From contig JBAXUS010000121.1 in the NCBI GenBank assembly GCA_037129555.1, positions 1-18,593 on the forward strand: DNA of 18,593 nucleotides. The letters are read 5' to 3'. The DNA comes from JANXLS01 sp037129555 (GTDB lineage: Bacteria; Planctomycetota; SZUA-567; H5-PLA8). The number at the start of each line of letters is the position of its first letter. Positions within the stretch are counted from its first letter, which is position 1. Below the pieces are notes generated by a model. That model was not told the origin of the DNA. It made no database searches and saw only the letters and a program-made list of their open reading frames with translations. The position numbers and the translations under genes are program-made. Shown one piece after another: positions 7,506 to 13,811 of the stretch.

Positions 7506-7730
7506 ATGAGCGAACAAACAATCGAATTGGATCAGGCTTACGCAAAATTGGACGAAGTCGCCCAAGAGGTTTGCGCATCGAATTCGCCAATGACCATTAA
7601 GACAAAGGGTGGGGATGAGGTCAAAATCATCCCAGTGCCAAAACCGATTCGATTTTTTAAGGGGAAGCCAGTTTACAGGCTTGAAGACACCCAATATCTT
7701 TACTTGGATTATCCTTGGTTGCTTGAATGA
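7506..7730 (+). CDS. Putative antitoxin, Phd/YefM-like
   Basis: The product is 74 residues. The ATG at 7506 is chosen over an upstream TTG (7488) because GGAGG (7493-7497) lies 8 nt before it. The N-terminal half (AYAKLDEVAQEVCASNSPMTIKT, then GGDEVKIIPV) follows the Phd/YefM pattern: a helix that begins with the register 'a..kl.e....v', followed by 'pv.It..g.e.V.i.p'. The C-terminal third (KGKPVYRLEDTQYLYLDYPWLLE region) is rich in Tyr and Leu and would be the toxin-binding tail. Its stop overlaps the start of the next gene in ATGA, typical of toxin-antitoxin pairs. The sequence is more AT-rich than its neighbours, which may indicate acquisition. The family is inferred from pattern only. Confidence 0.6.
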   Translation: MSEQTIELDQAYAKLDEVAQEVCASNSPMTIKTKGGDEVKIIPVPKPIRFFKGKPVYRLEDTQYLYLDYPWLLE

Positions 7731-8044
7731 AATATGAAAAGCACCAGATTTGCCTTTGCGCGATTCCTGTCGGCAAAGTGAGTTATCCTCGTCCTTGCGT
7801 CATACTTGACGTGGCTGCCGATGGCGTATTGGCAATTCTTCCGATTTCGACCAAACAGTATAATGTCGCAACCAAATTCAGAATTGATAAGGACCATCCC
7901 AATTTTTTTGCGACCGGTTTGGACGATACTTCCTATGTTTTCGACAGTCCCATTCGCGATGCGCATCCGTCCGAAATGATAAAAATTCTCGGTGCTTTGA
8001 CAGGTGACTTAAAATCAGAATTCGTAAAATGGATCGGAGAATAG
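7727..8044 (+). CDS. Putative MazF/PemK-like toxin
   Basis: The product is 105 residues and starts inside the ATGA overlap with the antitoxin gene. Features consistent with the MazF/PemK ribonuclease fold are the strand PRPCVILDV (21-29, as in RPALVL), a following strand ending in PIST (39-42), GLDDTSYV (64-71, as in GL..pSyv), and a C-terminal helix ILGALTGDLKSEFVKWI like the family's 'iG.l...d...v'. The N-terminal GD(i/v) segment of classical MazF is not obvious, so this may be a divergent member or a related beta-barrel. If the assignment holds, it would cleave RNA in the cytoplasm when free of the antitoxin. The gene pair has no obvious promoter. Confidence 0.55.
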   Translation: MKYEKHQICLCAIPVGKVSYPRPCVILDVAADGVLAILPISTKQYNVATKFRIDKDHPNFFATGLDDTSYVFDSPIRDAHPSEMIKILGALTGDLKSEFVKWIGE

Positions 8045-8123
8045 CTTCCCGATCTATTTGTCTGTATGTTGCTGTCACGACAGCGTTCAACCGAACGCCT
8101 CGCGTTAAATTTCCATGAATCGA

Positions 8124-8152
8124 TTGTCGAAAGCGGATTGCGAGTTTATAAA
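8124..8152 (+). promoter_or_regulatory. Sigma70-like promoter of the alpha/beta hydrolase gene
   Basis: TTGTCG (8124-8129) and TATAAA (8147-8152) are spaced by 17 bp. The predicted transcript starts near 8159, about 35 nt before the ATG at 8194. This argues against the in-frame GTG at 8155 as the start. Confidence 0.5.
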
Positions 8153-8193
8153 CCGTGCATCGCTTCACATACTCATTTAAGAAGGATCATCGC

Positions 8194-9252
8194 ATGACTG
8201 TCATTGCGCGCTTTCGCCTGTCGTTGGTGTGGGTCGGCTTGTGTTTTGTTTCGATTCATCTTGCCGCGTTCGGATTGGAATCGACGCCAGCTCGCGACAC
8301 GTTTTTGAAGATGATTGAGCGGCCGCGCGTGGATCCGAAAGTGGAGGTTGGCGAGGCGGTTGAATTGGATGGCTACAAGTCCAGCACGTTCTCGTTTGAT
8401 ACGGAGCCTGGCGAACGTGTTCCCGGTGTCGCGATGTATCCGGCTACGCCGAACGGGAAAATGCCCTGCGTGATTGTGATGCATGGGACTGGGAATTCGA
8501 AAGAATCCAAGCAGGTAGCGGCGTTCATGAAAAGCCTCGCTTTGAAAGGGTGCATGGCGGTTGCCATTGACGCTCGTTTTCATGGCGAACGGGCCAAGCC
8601 GCTGGCGGGTACTGAGAAATACAATCAAGCGATTTTGAGCAAATTCAAGGGTGAGTCGAAGAGCTTTCCGTTTTTTTGGGACACGGTTTATGACGCGATG
8701 CGGCTCATTGATATTCTCTGTTCTCGCGATGAAATCGATAGCAGCCGTATCGGGGTGATCGGGTATTCAAAGGGTGGCATCGAGACGTATTTCCTTGCTG
8801 CAGTGGACCCGCGCGTCAGTGTGGCTGTGCCGTGCATTGGGGTTCAAAGTTTTAAATGGGGTTTGGAGAACGACGCGTGGCACAATCGCGTGAACACGGT
8901 GAAGACGGCGTTCCTGGGTGCAGCGAAAGTGGCTGGCGTCGAGAAGCCTGATGCTGCGTTTGCTAAGACGTTTTTCGACAAGGTCGTCCCGGGAATTTAT
9001 GGTGAATACGACGGGCCGGAGATGCTCCCGCTGATCGCTCCGCGCGCGTTGCTGATGATCAACGGTGATAGCGACGGGAATACGCCGCTGCCGGGCGTGA
9101 CCATCTGTGCTGAGAAGGCGAAAGCGGCTTATGCGAAGCTGAATGCGGCGGATAAATTTAAGCAGATCATTGAACCGAAGACGGGGCATAAAGTGACGGA
9201 TGAGGCAACACAGGAAGCGCTCGACTTCTTTGCGAAGCATTTGGGCTTTTAA
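8194..9252 (+). CDS. Secreted alpha/beta hydrolase (dienelactone hydrolase/acetyl xylan esterase-like)
   Basis: The chosen ATG at 8194 has AAGAAGGA 7 nt upstream and opens directly into a signal peptide (RFRLSLVWVGLCFVSIHLAAFG), giving 352 residues. The fold is alpha/beta hydrolase: the HGTG oxyanion loop begins at about His97, the nucleophile elbow GYSKG has Ser192, an acidic residue lies in NGDSDGNTP (Asp292 or Asp294), and the catalytic His is His332 (TGHKV). The order and spacing fit dienelactone hydrolase or acetyl xylan esterase-type enzymes (often called 'alpha/beta hydrolase family' in PVC genomes). It is probably periplasmic or extracellular and acts on an ester, possibly of a polysaccharide, but the substrate is unknown. 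It stands alone and converges on the glycosyltransferase gene. Confidence 0.85.
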   Translation: MTVIARFRLSLVWVGLCFVSIHLAAFGLESTPARDTFLKMIERPRVDPKVEVGEAVELDGYKSSTFSFDTEPGERVPGVAMYPATPNGKMPCVIVMHGTGNSKESKQVAAFMKSLALKGCMAVAIDARFHGERAKPLAGTEKYNQAILSKFKGESKSFPFFWDTVYDAMRLIDILCSRDEIDSSRIGVIGYSKGGIETYFLAAVDPRVSVAVPCIGVQSFKWGLENDAWHNRVNTVKTAFLGAAKVAGVEKPDAAFAKTFFDKVVPGIYGEYDGPEMLPLIAPRALLMINGDSDGNTPLPGVTICAEKAKAAYAKLNAADKFKQIIEPKTGHKVTDEATQEALDFFAKHLGF

Positions 9253-9330
9253 GGTGTTTGAGGGAGTTGGTAATTCGGCCCGACGTGGTTGGAATGCGTG
9301 GCAAGGGCGTTTGATTTACCGACGATTTAT

Positions 9331-9413
9331 GCCGCCCTTTCAGGGCTCTATTATTTCGCGCAACGATACCCAGGCCTTACGGCCTGGGCTACATTAGGCC
9401 GCCCCTTCGGGGC
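9331..9413. repeat. Cluster of three short hairpin repeats between convergent genes
   Basis: Three hairpins are seen: GCCC-TTTCA-GGGC (9334-9345 region), CCCAGGCC-TTAC-GGCCTGGG (9369-9388) and GCCCC-TTC-GGGGC (9401-9413). The first and third share the frame GCCGCCC...GGGCT with different stem lengths, so they look like two copies of one element around a second element. The cluster fills the gap between the hydrolase stop (9252) and the glycosyltransferase stop (9429), where it could serve as a bidirectional transcript end. Similar elements are familiar from Planctomycete genomes, from memory. Confidence 0.65.
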
Positions 9414-9428
9414 TAGTAAAATGGAACG

Positions 9429-11231
9429 CTACTTCGTTGCCTTCCGTTTCAGGACCACGATATAGCGTGGGCCGTAGATTTTGAAGATGTCGTATTGCGG
9501 TTGCAGCCAAGCCCAGGTTTTTTTGGAATAGCTTTGACCGAAGGATGTGTAGTTGTATTCGCTGAGGTCGAGTGCGATGCGGATGATGTAGTCGGGCGGT
9601 TGGGCTTGGACGACGGTGAGGAATTCGGCGTCGTCGTAGCGGCCTTTTTCGGTGGGGACGCAGGAGATGTAGTCTTTGTAGTAATTCTTCAGATCGCAGA
9701 AGTAGGTCAGGCCGGCTTCGCCATGTGGGACGACCATCACGCGTGTGTCTTTCGGAAGCGCGCTTAAGAACGCGACGATCTCTTGGAAGTATTCGCCGGT
9801 TGGGACGCGGACGCGTTCGCCTTCGTACATCATGATTTGTTCTTTGGCGATGAGCATGGAGCCGCGCGGGGTGCGGATTTCGGCGGTGCGTTCGGCGTAG
9901 GCTGGGGCGGAGTATTGGAGGTGGATGAGAATCAGTCCCGTGAACATGCCGACGCACGTGTACGCTGAGATGATTTTAAAGCTCGGGCGCGATGGCCACC
10001 ATCCGGGCATGACGCGGAAGAAGAAGACTGCGAGTGCCGGAAGTGCCGGCGGCAACAGGTAAAAACCGTAGTGGTAGGAGACGGTGCGGAAGAGTGAGCG
10101 CGTCAACGATCCGATCACAAAAGTCCAGAGCAACGCCATGGGAATGAGTGTGGCGCGTTGGTCTTTGGATTTGATGCCGACCCAGAGTTGTTGGAGGATG
10201 ATCGCTGCGGCAAGGAACGGGACGAAGCGGAAGGTGCTCTCCAAATTCTCAGTCCAAAACAGGAGTGCTGCGCACACGCCAGCGATGAGACTGAGGATCC
10301 TGAGCGGCTGGTTTGACGTGCCGTTCGGTGCTTCTACAAATCGCGCTAAAATGATCGGGAGCAGACACGCGGCGGCGAGGTAGGCGAGTGAGATGGCGAG
10401 TTGCGTGAACGAGACGGGCCAGTTGTCGGCGCCCATGGTTTTTAATGCGAACAATTTGTAGACGGGATGGAATGCGAGTTGGAAGAGGTTGTCGGCGAAG
10501 AGTGATTGTCCGGCGATGGAATAGAAGTAGCCGAAGACTCCAAAGAAGAGCGCCAAGGATGCGGCGTAACCGGCCAGATGCAATTTCCAGTTGAAGGTTC
10601 GGGCCCAGAGCGCGAGGACGATGAAGGCGAGGTGCGGTGCGGTGGCGGCGGTGAGGCTTTCGATTTTGCTTAAGCCCGCGAGCGCGAGGAACAGGACGGA
10701 GAGCCAGAAGTCGAGCGGCTTCTTTTTGAGTGCGTGGCGGAGCAGGAAGAAGGTGCTGGCTGCGGCGAGGAGTGAGCCGTATTGGGCGCATGAGCGATAG
10801 GACATGGCCCAGTTGAAGCTGCCGTTGGGCGTGAGTTTCGCGAAGCCGCAGATGTATGGGAACGCGACGGCGGCGATGGTGGCTCCGAGACGGCCGATGA
10901 AGAGGCGCGCGGTGCGGTAGAGGATGGCGGTCATCAACGCGGCGGCGGTGAGGCCGGAGTAGAACAGGACCCAGGAGTTGCTGCCGAAGAGTTTGAAGAG
11001 CAGCATGTTGACGTACGGAATCAGCGGGCCGTAGGGGTAGAGGAAGCTGACGTAGAGTTGGCTGCCGGGTTGCATGAGTGTGCGGGCGTCGTCGAGGTCC
11101 CAGGGCGCGTCGATGAGCAGGTCGCCCCACTTACCCCAACTGATTGCGACGCAGTGGACGTATGCCGCCGTCATGGCGAGAATGGCGACCCACCGTTGGA
11201 TGCGCGTCCGCGCCGGTTCGCTGAATGTCAT
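9429..11231 (-). CDS. Polytopic membrane glycosyltransferase, GT-C type (GT39/ArnT-like)
   Basis: The product is 600 residues from the ATG at 11229-11231, which has GAGAGG about 11 nt upstream. An in-frame ATG at 11331-11333 is rejected because it falls inside an intergenic repeat. After the first TM (about 13-32) comes a loop with clustered Asp (DAPWDLDDAR, Asp41/45/47/48) and LYVSFLYPYGPLIPYVN, the arrangement seen in GT-C enzymes that use polyprenyl-linked sugars. About 10-12 TM segments follow up to residue 430. A soluble C-terminal domain (about 435-600) is probably periplasmic. Members of this group transfer sugars to lipid or protein acceptors at the outer face of the inner membrane. 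The acceptor here is unknown. No other cell-surface biosynthesis genes adjoin it. Confidence 0.78.
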   Translation of the reverse strand: MTFSEPARTRIQRWVAILAMTAAYVHCVAISWGKWGDLLIDAPWDLDDARTLMQPGSQLYVSFLYPYGPLIPYVNMLLFKLFGSNSWVLFYSGLTAAALMTAILYRTARLFIGRLGATIAAVAFPYICGFAKLTPNGSFNWAMSYRSCAQYGSLLAAASTFFLLRHALKKKPLDFWLSVLFLALAGLSKIESLTAATAPHLAFIVLALWARTFNWKLHLAGYAASLALFFGVFGYFYSIAGQSLFADNLFQLAFHPVYKLFALKTMGADNWPVSFTQLAISLAYLAAACLLPIILARFVEAPNGTSNQPLRILSLIAGVCAALLFWTENLESTFRFVPFLAAAIILQQLWVGIKSKDQRATLIPMALLWTFVIGSLTRSLFRTVSYHYGFYLLPPALPALAVFFFRVMPGWWPSRPSFKIISAYTCVGMFTGLILIHLQYSAPAYAERTAEIRTPRGSMLIAKEQIMMYEGERVRVPTGEYFQEIVAFLSALPKDTRVMVVPHGEAGLTYFCDLKNYYKDYISCVPTEKGRYDDAEFLTVVQAQPPDYIIRIALDLSEYNYTSFGQSYSKKTWAWLQPQYDIFKIYGPRYIVVLKRKATK

Positions 11232-11329
11232 ACGACGTGAGCCTCTCGGAGAGTGAAATGGATGCGCGATTATCTTCGCGAAATGGTGGGGCATTTCCAT
11301 TGGAGAAATGGATGCGGGGTACTTTGGGT

Positions 11330-11411
11330 GCATTACCGGACTTGCGCCGCAGTTCCCTCTCCCCTTGAGGGAGAGGGCGGACGGGCGTACTCGCTCGCCG
11401 GGTGAGGGGAA
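11330..11411 (-). repeat. Palindromic repeat, CTCTCCC family, copy C (inverted)
   Basis: Read on the minus strand this copy has the same order as copies A and B: CCCCTCACCC, a variable hairpin (GGCG/CGCC), the core CCCTCTCCC...GGGGAGAGGG, and the tail GCAAGTCCGGTAATGC, which ends at 11330. It faces copy B (11453-11540) with about 41 bp between them, making an inverted pair in the glycosyltransferase-sulfatase divergent gap. Confidence 0.8.
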
Positions 11412-11452
11412 GGCTCTGATTTAACACAGCGCGTTGGGATTAATCAACGGTT

Positions 11453-11540
11453 ACCCCTCACCCCGCGAGACGGAACAGCTGTCTCGTCGGCCCTCTCCCT
11501 CAAGGGGAGAGGGGAAAGGCTACTGCAAGTCCGGTGATGC
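11453..11540 (+). repeat. Palindromic repeat, CTCTCCC family, copy B
   Basis: This is the most complete copy: CCCCTCACCCC, variable hairpin CGAGAC/GTCTCG (11465-11486), core CCCTCTCCCTCAAGGGGAG, and tail TGCAAGTCCGGTGATGC ending at 11540. With copy C it fills most of the 440-bp gap between two divergent genes. The rest of that gap (11541-11660) shows no gene. Confidence 0.82.
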
Positions 11541-11671
11541 ACTCTCAGGCTTTCATTGTTTTGTTTGAACGCATAGGCGCTAAGAACAGAAATGATGAGA
11601 ATGATTCGTGCGTGGTGGGGTAGATTGTTCTGGTTTGGCGGGAATGAAAAGTAACATTTTAAGAGGTCATC

Positions 11672-13153
11672 ATGCGTTTGTGTTTCATAGGTGGTTTTGT
11701 GCTCGCTCTTGTTTGTGCTGGGACGATTTCCGGGGCGGAAGGGCAGAAGCCGAATGTGCTGTTCATTGCGATTGATGATCAGAACGATTGGATCGGGTGC
11801 TTGAATGGGCATCCTCAGATCAAGACGCCGAACATTGACCGAGTCGCCAAACGCGGGACGTTGTTTACGAACGCGCATTGCCAGGCTCCGCTGTGTAATC
11901 CGTCGCGGTCGAGTTTGCTGACGGGGTTGCGGCCTTCGAGCACTGGGATTTATGGACTGGCTCCGGGCATTCGCGAAGTTGAGGCGATAAAGAAACACGT
12001 GACGCTGCCGCAGACGTTCACGCAGGCGGGGTATCGGACATCGTGTGTCGGCAAGATTTATCACGATGGATCGATGAAGCCGAAGGATCAGGCTGCGGAA
12101 TTCAATGCGTGGGTTGTGACGGGTGGGAAGGTGAAACCGCCGAAATTGTTTGCGAATCTGCCGGAGCCGCGTCTGGCTGCGATGGATTGGGGGCCGTGGC
12201 CGGAGAATGAGGCGGACACGCCGGATTATCGCAGCGCGACGGTGGCGGTGGATGCGATCAAGAACGCTCCGAAAGACAAGCCGTTTTTTGTGGCGTGCGG
12301 ATTCCGGTTGCCTCACGTGCCGTGTTACGCGCCTCAGAAATGGTTCGATTTATATCCTGACGCGACGCTGCAATTGCCGCCGGTGTTGGATACAGATCGC
12401 GACGACACGCCGCGCTTTTCGTGGTACTTGCATTGGAAACTTCCGGAGCCTCGGTTGAGCACGCTCAAGAAGACGAACGAGTGGCGACCGCTGGTTCGGG
12501 CGTATTTGGCGAGCACGAGTTTCATGGATTCGCAGTTGGGCCGCGTGATCGACGCGTTGGATGCGTCCGGGCGCGCGGAGAACACAGTCATCGTGATTTG
12601 GAGCGACCACGGTTGGCACTTGGGCGAGAAATTGATCACGGGTAAAAACACGTTGTGGGAACGTTCGACGCGCGTGCCGCTGATTTTTGCAGGGCCGGGG
12701 ATTTCGACGGGTGCGACGTGTGTGCGGCCGGTGGAGTTGCTCGATATTTTTCCGACACTGTTAGAGCTGACGTCGCTTCCGGCGCGGACGGATTTGGAAG
12801 GGCATAGCCTGGTGCCGCTGTTGAAGCAGGCGGACGCTCCGCGCGAGTGGCCGGCGATCACGACGCATAATCATGACAACCACGCGGTCCGGACTGAGCG
12901 CTGGCGCTACATCCGGTATGCGGATGGAACGGACGAGTTGTATGACATGAAGGCTGATCCGAACGAATGGGTGAATCTGGCGGGCGATAAAAAGCACGAG
13001 GATGTGAAGCGCGAGTTGGCTGCGTGGATGCCGAAGACGAGCAAGAAGCCTGCGCCGGGAAGCGCGCACCGGGTGCTGACGTATGATCCGGAGACGGGGC
13101 GGATTAATTGGGAAGGGAAGGATATTGAGAAGGGTGCGCCGATTCCGGATTGA
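11672..13153 (+). CDS. Secreted sulfatase (iduronate-2-sulfatase-like, formylglycine type)
   Basis: The product is 493 residues from an ATG with AAGAGG 5 nt upstream, beginning with a signal peptide (MRLCFIGGFVLALVCAG, cleaved near 22). The type I sulfatase core is intact: metal-binding Asp35-Asp36 (IAIDDQND), Cys75 in C-N-P-S-R (75-79) for conversion to formylglycine, LLTG (82-85), Lys128 (GKIYH), His215 (RLPHVPC), and Asp312-His313 (SDHGWHLGEK). The C-terminal subdomain ends with WRYIRYADGTDELYDMKADP, typical of this group. It hydrolyses sulfate esters, probably on polysaccharides, outside the cytoplasm. It needs a formylglycine-generating enzyme or anSME encoded elsewhere. Planctomycetes and Verrucomicrobia carry many such genes. 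It stands alone between two repeat-filled gaps. Confidence 0.93.
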   Translation: MRLCFIGGFVLALVCAGTISGAEGQKPNVLFIAIDDQNDWIGCLNGHPQIKTPNIDRVAKRGTLFTNAHCQAPLCNPSRSSLLTGLRPSSTGIYGLAPGIREVEAIKKHVTLPQTFTQAGYRTSCVGKIYHDGSMKPKDQAAEFNAWVVTGGKVKPPKLFANLPEPRLAAMDWGPWPENEADTPDYRSATVAVDAIKNAPKDKPFFVACGFRLPHVPCYAPQKWFDLYPDATLQLPPVLDTDRDDTPRFSWYLHWKLPEPRLSTLKKTNEWRPLVRAYLASTSFMDSQLGRVIDALDASGRAENTVIVIWSDHGWHLGEKLITGKNTLWERSTRVPLIFAGPGISTGATCVRPVELLDIFPTLLELTSLPARTDLEGHSLVPLLKQADAPREWPAITTHNHDNHAVRTERWRYIRYADGTDELYDMKADPNEWVNLAGDKKHEDVKRELAAWMPKTSKKPAPGSAHRVLTYDPETGRINWEGKDIEKGAPIPD

Positions 13154-13163
13154 ATGCTTTTTT

Positions 13164-13206
13164 GACCACAGAGGTCACAGAGGACACAGAGGAACGGCAG
13201 AGGAAA
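13164..13206 (+). repeat. Short tandem CACAGAGG repeat
   Basis: The unit CACAGAGG occurs three times in GACCACAGAGGTCACAG followed by AGGACACAGAGG, within the first 50 bp after the sulfatase stop. CACAGAGG tandem runs of this kind occur between genes in several phyla, from memory. No function is proposed. Confidence 0.6.
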
Positions 13207-13307
13207 GACGGGATGGAGCGATAGTTTTTGAGATTTGGGTTGAAAAATGAGGGTTGAGAACGTTGTAGATGAGAGGGTGTATTCGTACGACGTCGAAAGA
13301 TCTTTTT

Positions 13308-13522
13308 ACCCCGAAGGGGTCCTAGCCATTAGCCGGTGGTTGAGCGCAAAGCGCGATACCACCGGATTCGAATTTCAGATGAACATGCATCCCGGAGGGA
13401 TGACAGCGGCGGGAGTAAAGCCATCTGTCATCCCTCCGGGATGAAAATTCAAACGGGCTGGTTCCGGTGGTATCGGCCTTCGGCCTCAACCACCGGCTAA
13501 TGGCTACTATCCCTTTGGGATA
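13308..13522. repeat. Nested composite palindromic element (three hairpin types in mirror order)
   Basis: The left half has hairpin 1 ACCCCGAAGGGGT (13308-13320), hairpin 2 CCGGTGGT...ACCACCGG (13333-13365) and hairpin 3 CATCCCGGAGGGATGACAG (13388-13406). The right half repeats them inverted: hairpin 3 (13425-13443, exact reverse complement), hairpin 2 (13464-13496) and hairpin 1 (13508-13522). Inside hairpin 2 the inner stem is GCGC-AAA-GCGC on the left and GGCC-GAA-GGCC read the same way on the right. Hairpin 1 stems also differ by paired changes. It lies between the sulfatase and the terminator of the minus-strand operon and contains no gene. Confidence 0.88.
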
Positions 13523-13743
13523 AATACACGTAAAACAGTATGGGCTATTTTACGAGTGCACAATGTGATTGTGTGGGAACGGGAATATGTCAATGGTCGG
13601 TGGGTGTAATACGGGTGTTGGATTTAAGTAGTTGAGACTGAAATTGATTTTGGACCACTACCGGTAGTGGTAGAAGTCGCGGCGACACCGTGCACATGTG
13701 CATGTTTGGGAGCGGGAAGCGGTGAATTGGGGTTGCTGGCGAT
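13523..13743. other. Non-coding stretch with two perfect palindromes
   Basis: No gene is supported here. It contains an 18-bp perfect palindrome ACCACTACCGGTAGTGGT (13654-13671) and a 12-bp perfect palindrome TGCACATGTGCA (13691-13702), 19 bp apart. They could be protein-binding sites, but no promoter is evident beside them and both neighbouring genes end here. Confidence 0.5.
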
Positions 13744-13774
13744 AAAAAAAGAGCGACCGGTTGGGGTCGCTCTT
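13744..13774 (-). terminator. Rho-independent terminator of the PDZ/DUF6288/HEAT operon
   Basis: The 10-bp stem AAGAGCGACC/GGTCGCTCTT (13749-13758 and 13765-13774) with a 6-nt loop is followed on the minus strand by seven T (13744-13750). It lies 38 bp after the stop codon at 13812 and closes the four-gene leftward unit. Confidence 0.88.
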
Positions 13775-13811
13775 GTGCGGAGGCTTGGGTTGTTGAGGTC
13801 GATGGAGCGGA

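Noticed and set aside
8155..8193. GTG start for the alpha/beta hydrolase
   Set aside because: It lies at or before the predicted transcript start and adds 13 residues ahead of a complete signal peptide. The ATG at 8194 has a good Shine-Dalgarno.
10249..11130. Open frame of 293 codons on the minus strand inside the glycosyltransferase gene
   Set aside because: It is an Arg-rich shadow frame overlapping a clear polytopic membrane protein.
11232..11333. Upstream ATG extending the glycosyltransferase by 34 residues
   Set aside because: The ATG is inside the tail of an intergenic repeat, and the extra residues are not hydrophobic or family-like.
13308..13522. CRISPR array, suggested by several repeats at short intervals
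   Set aside because: The repeats are different palindromes in mirror order, not direct repeats of one unit with unique spacers, and no cas gene is near.
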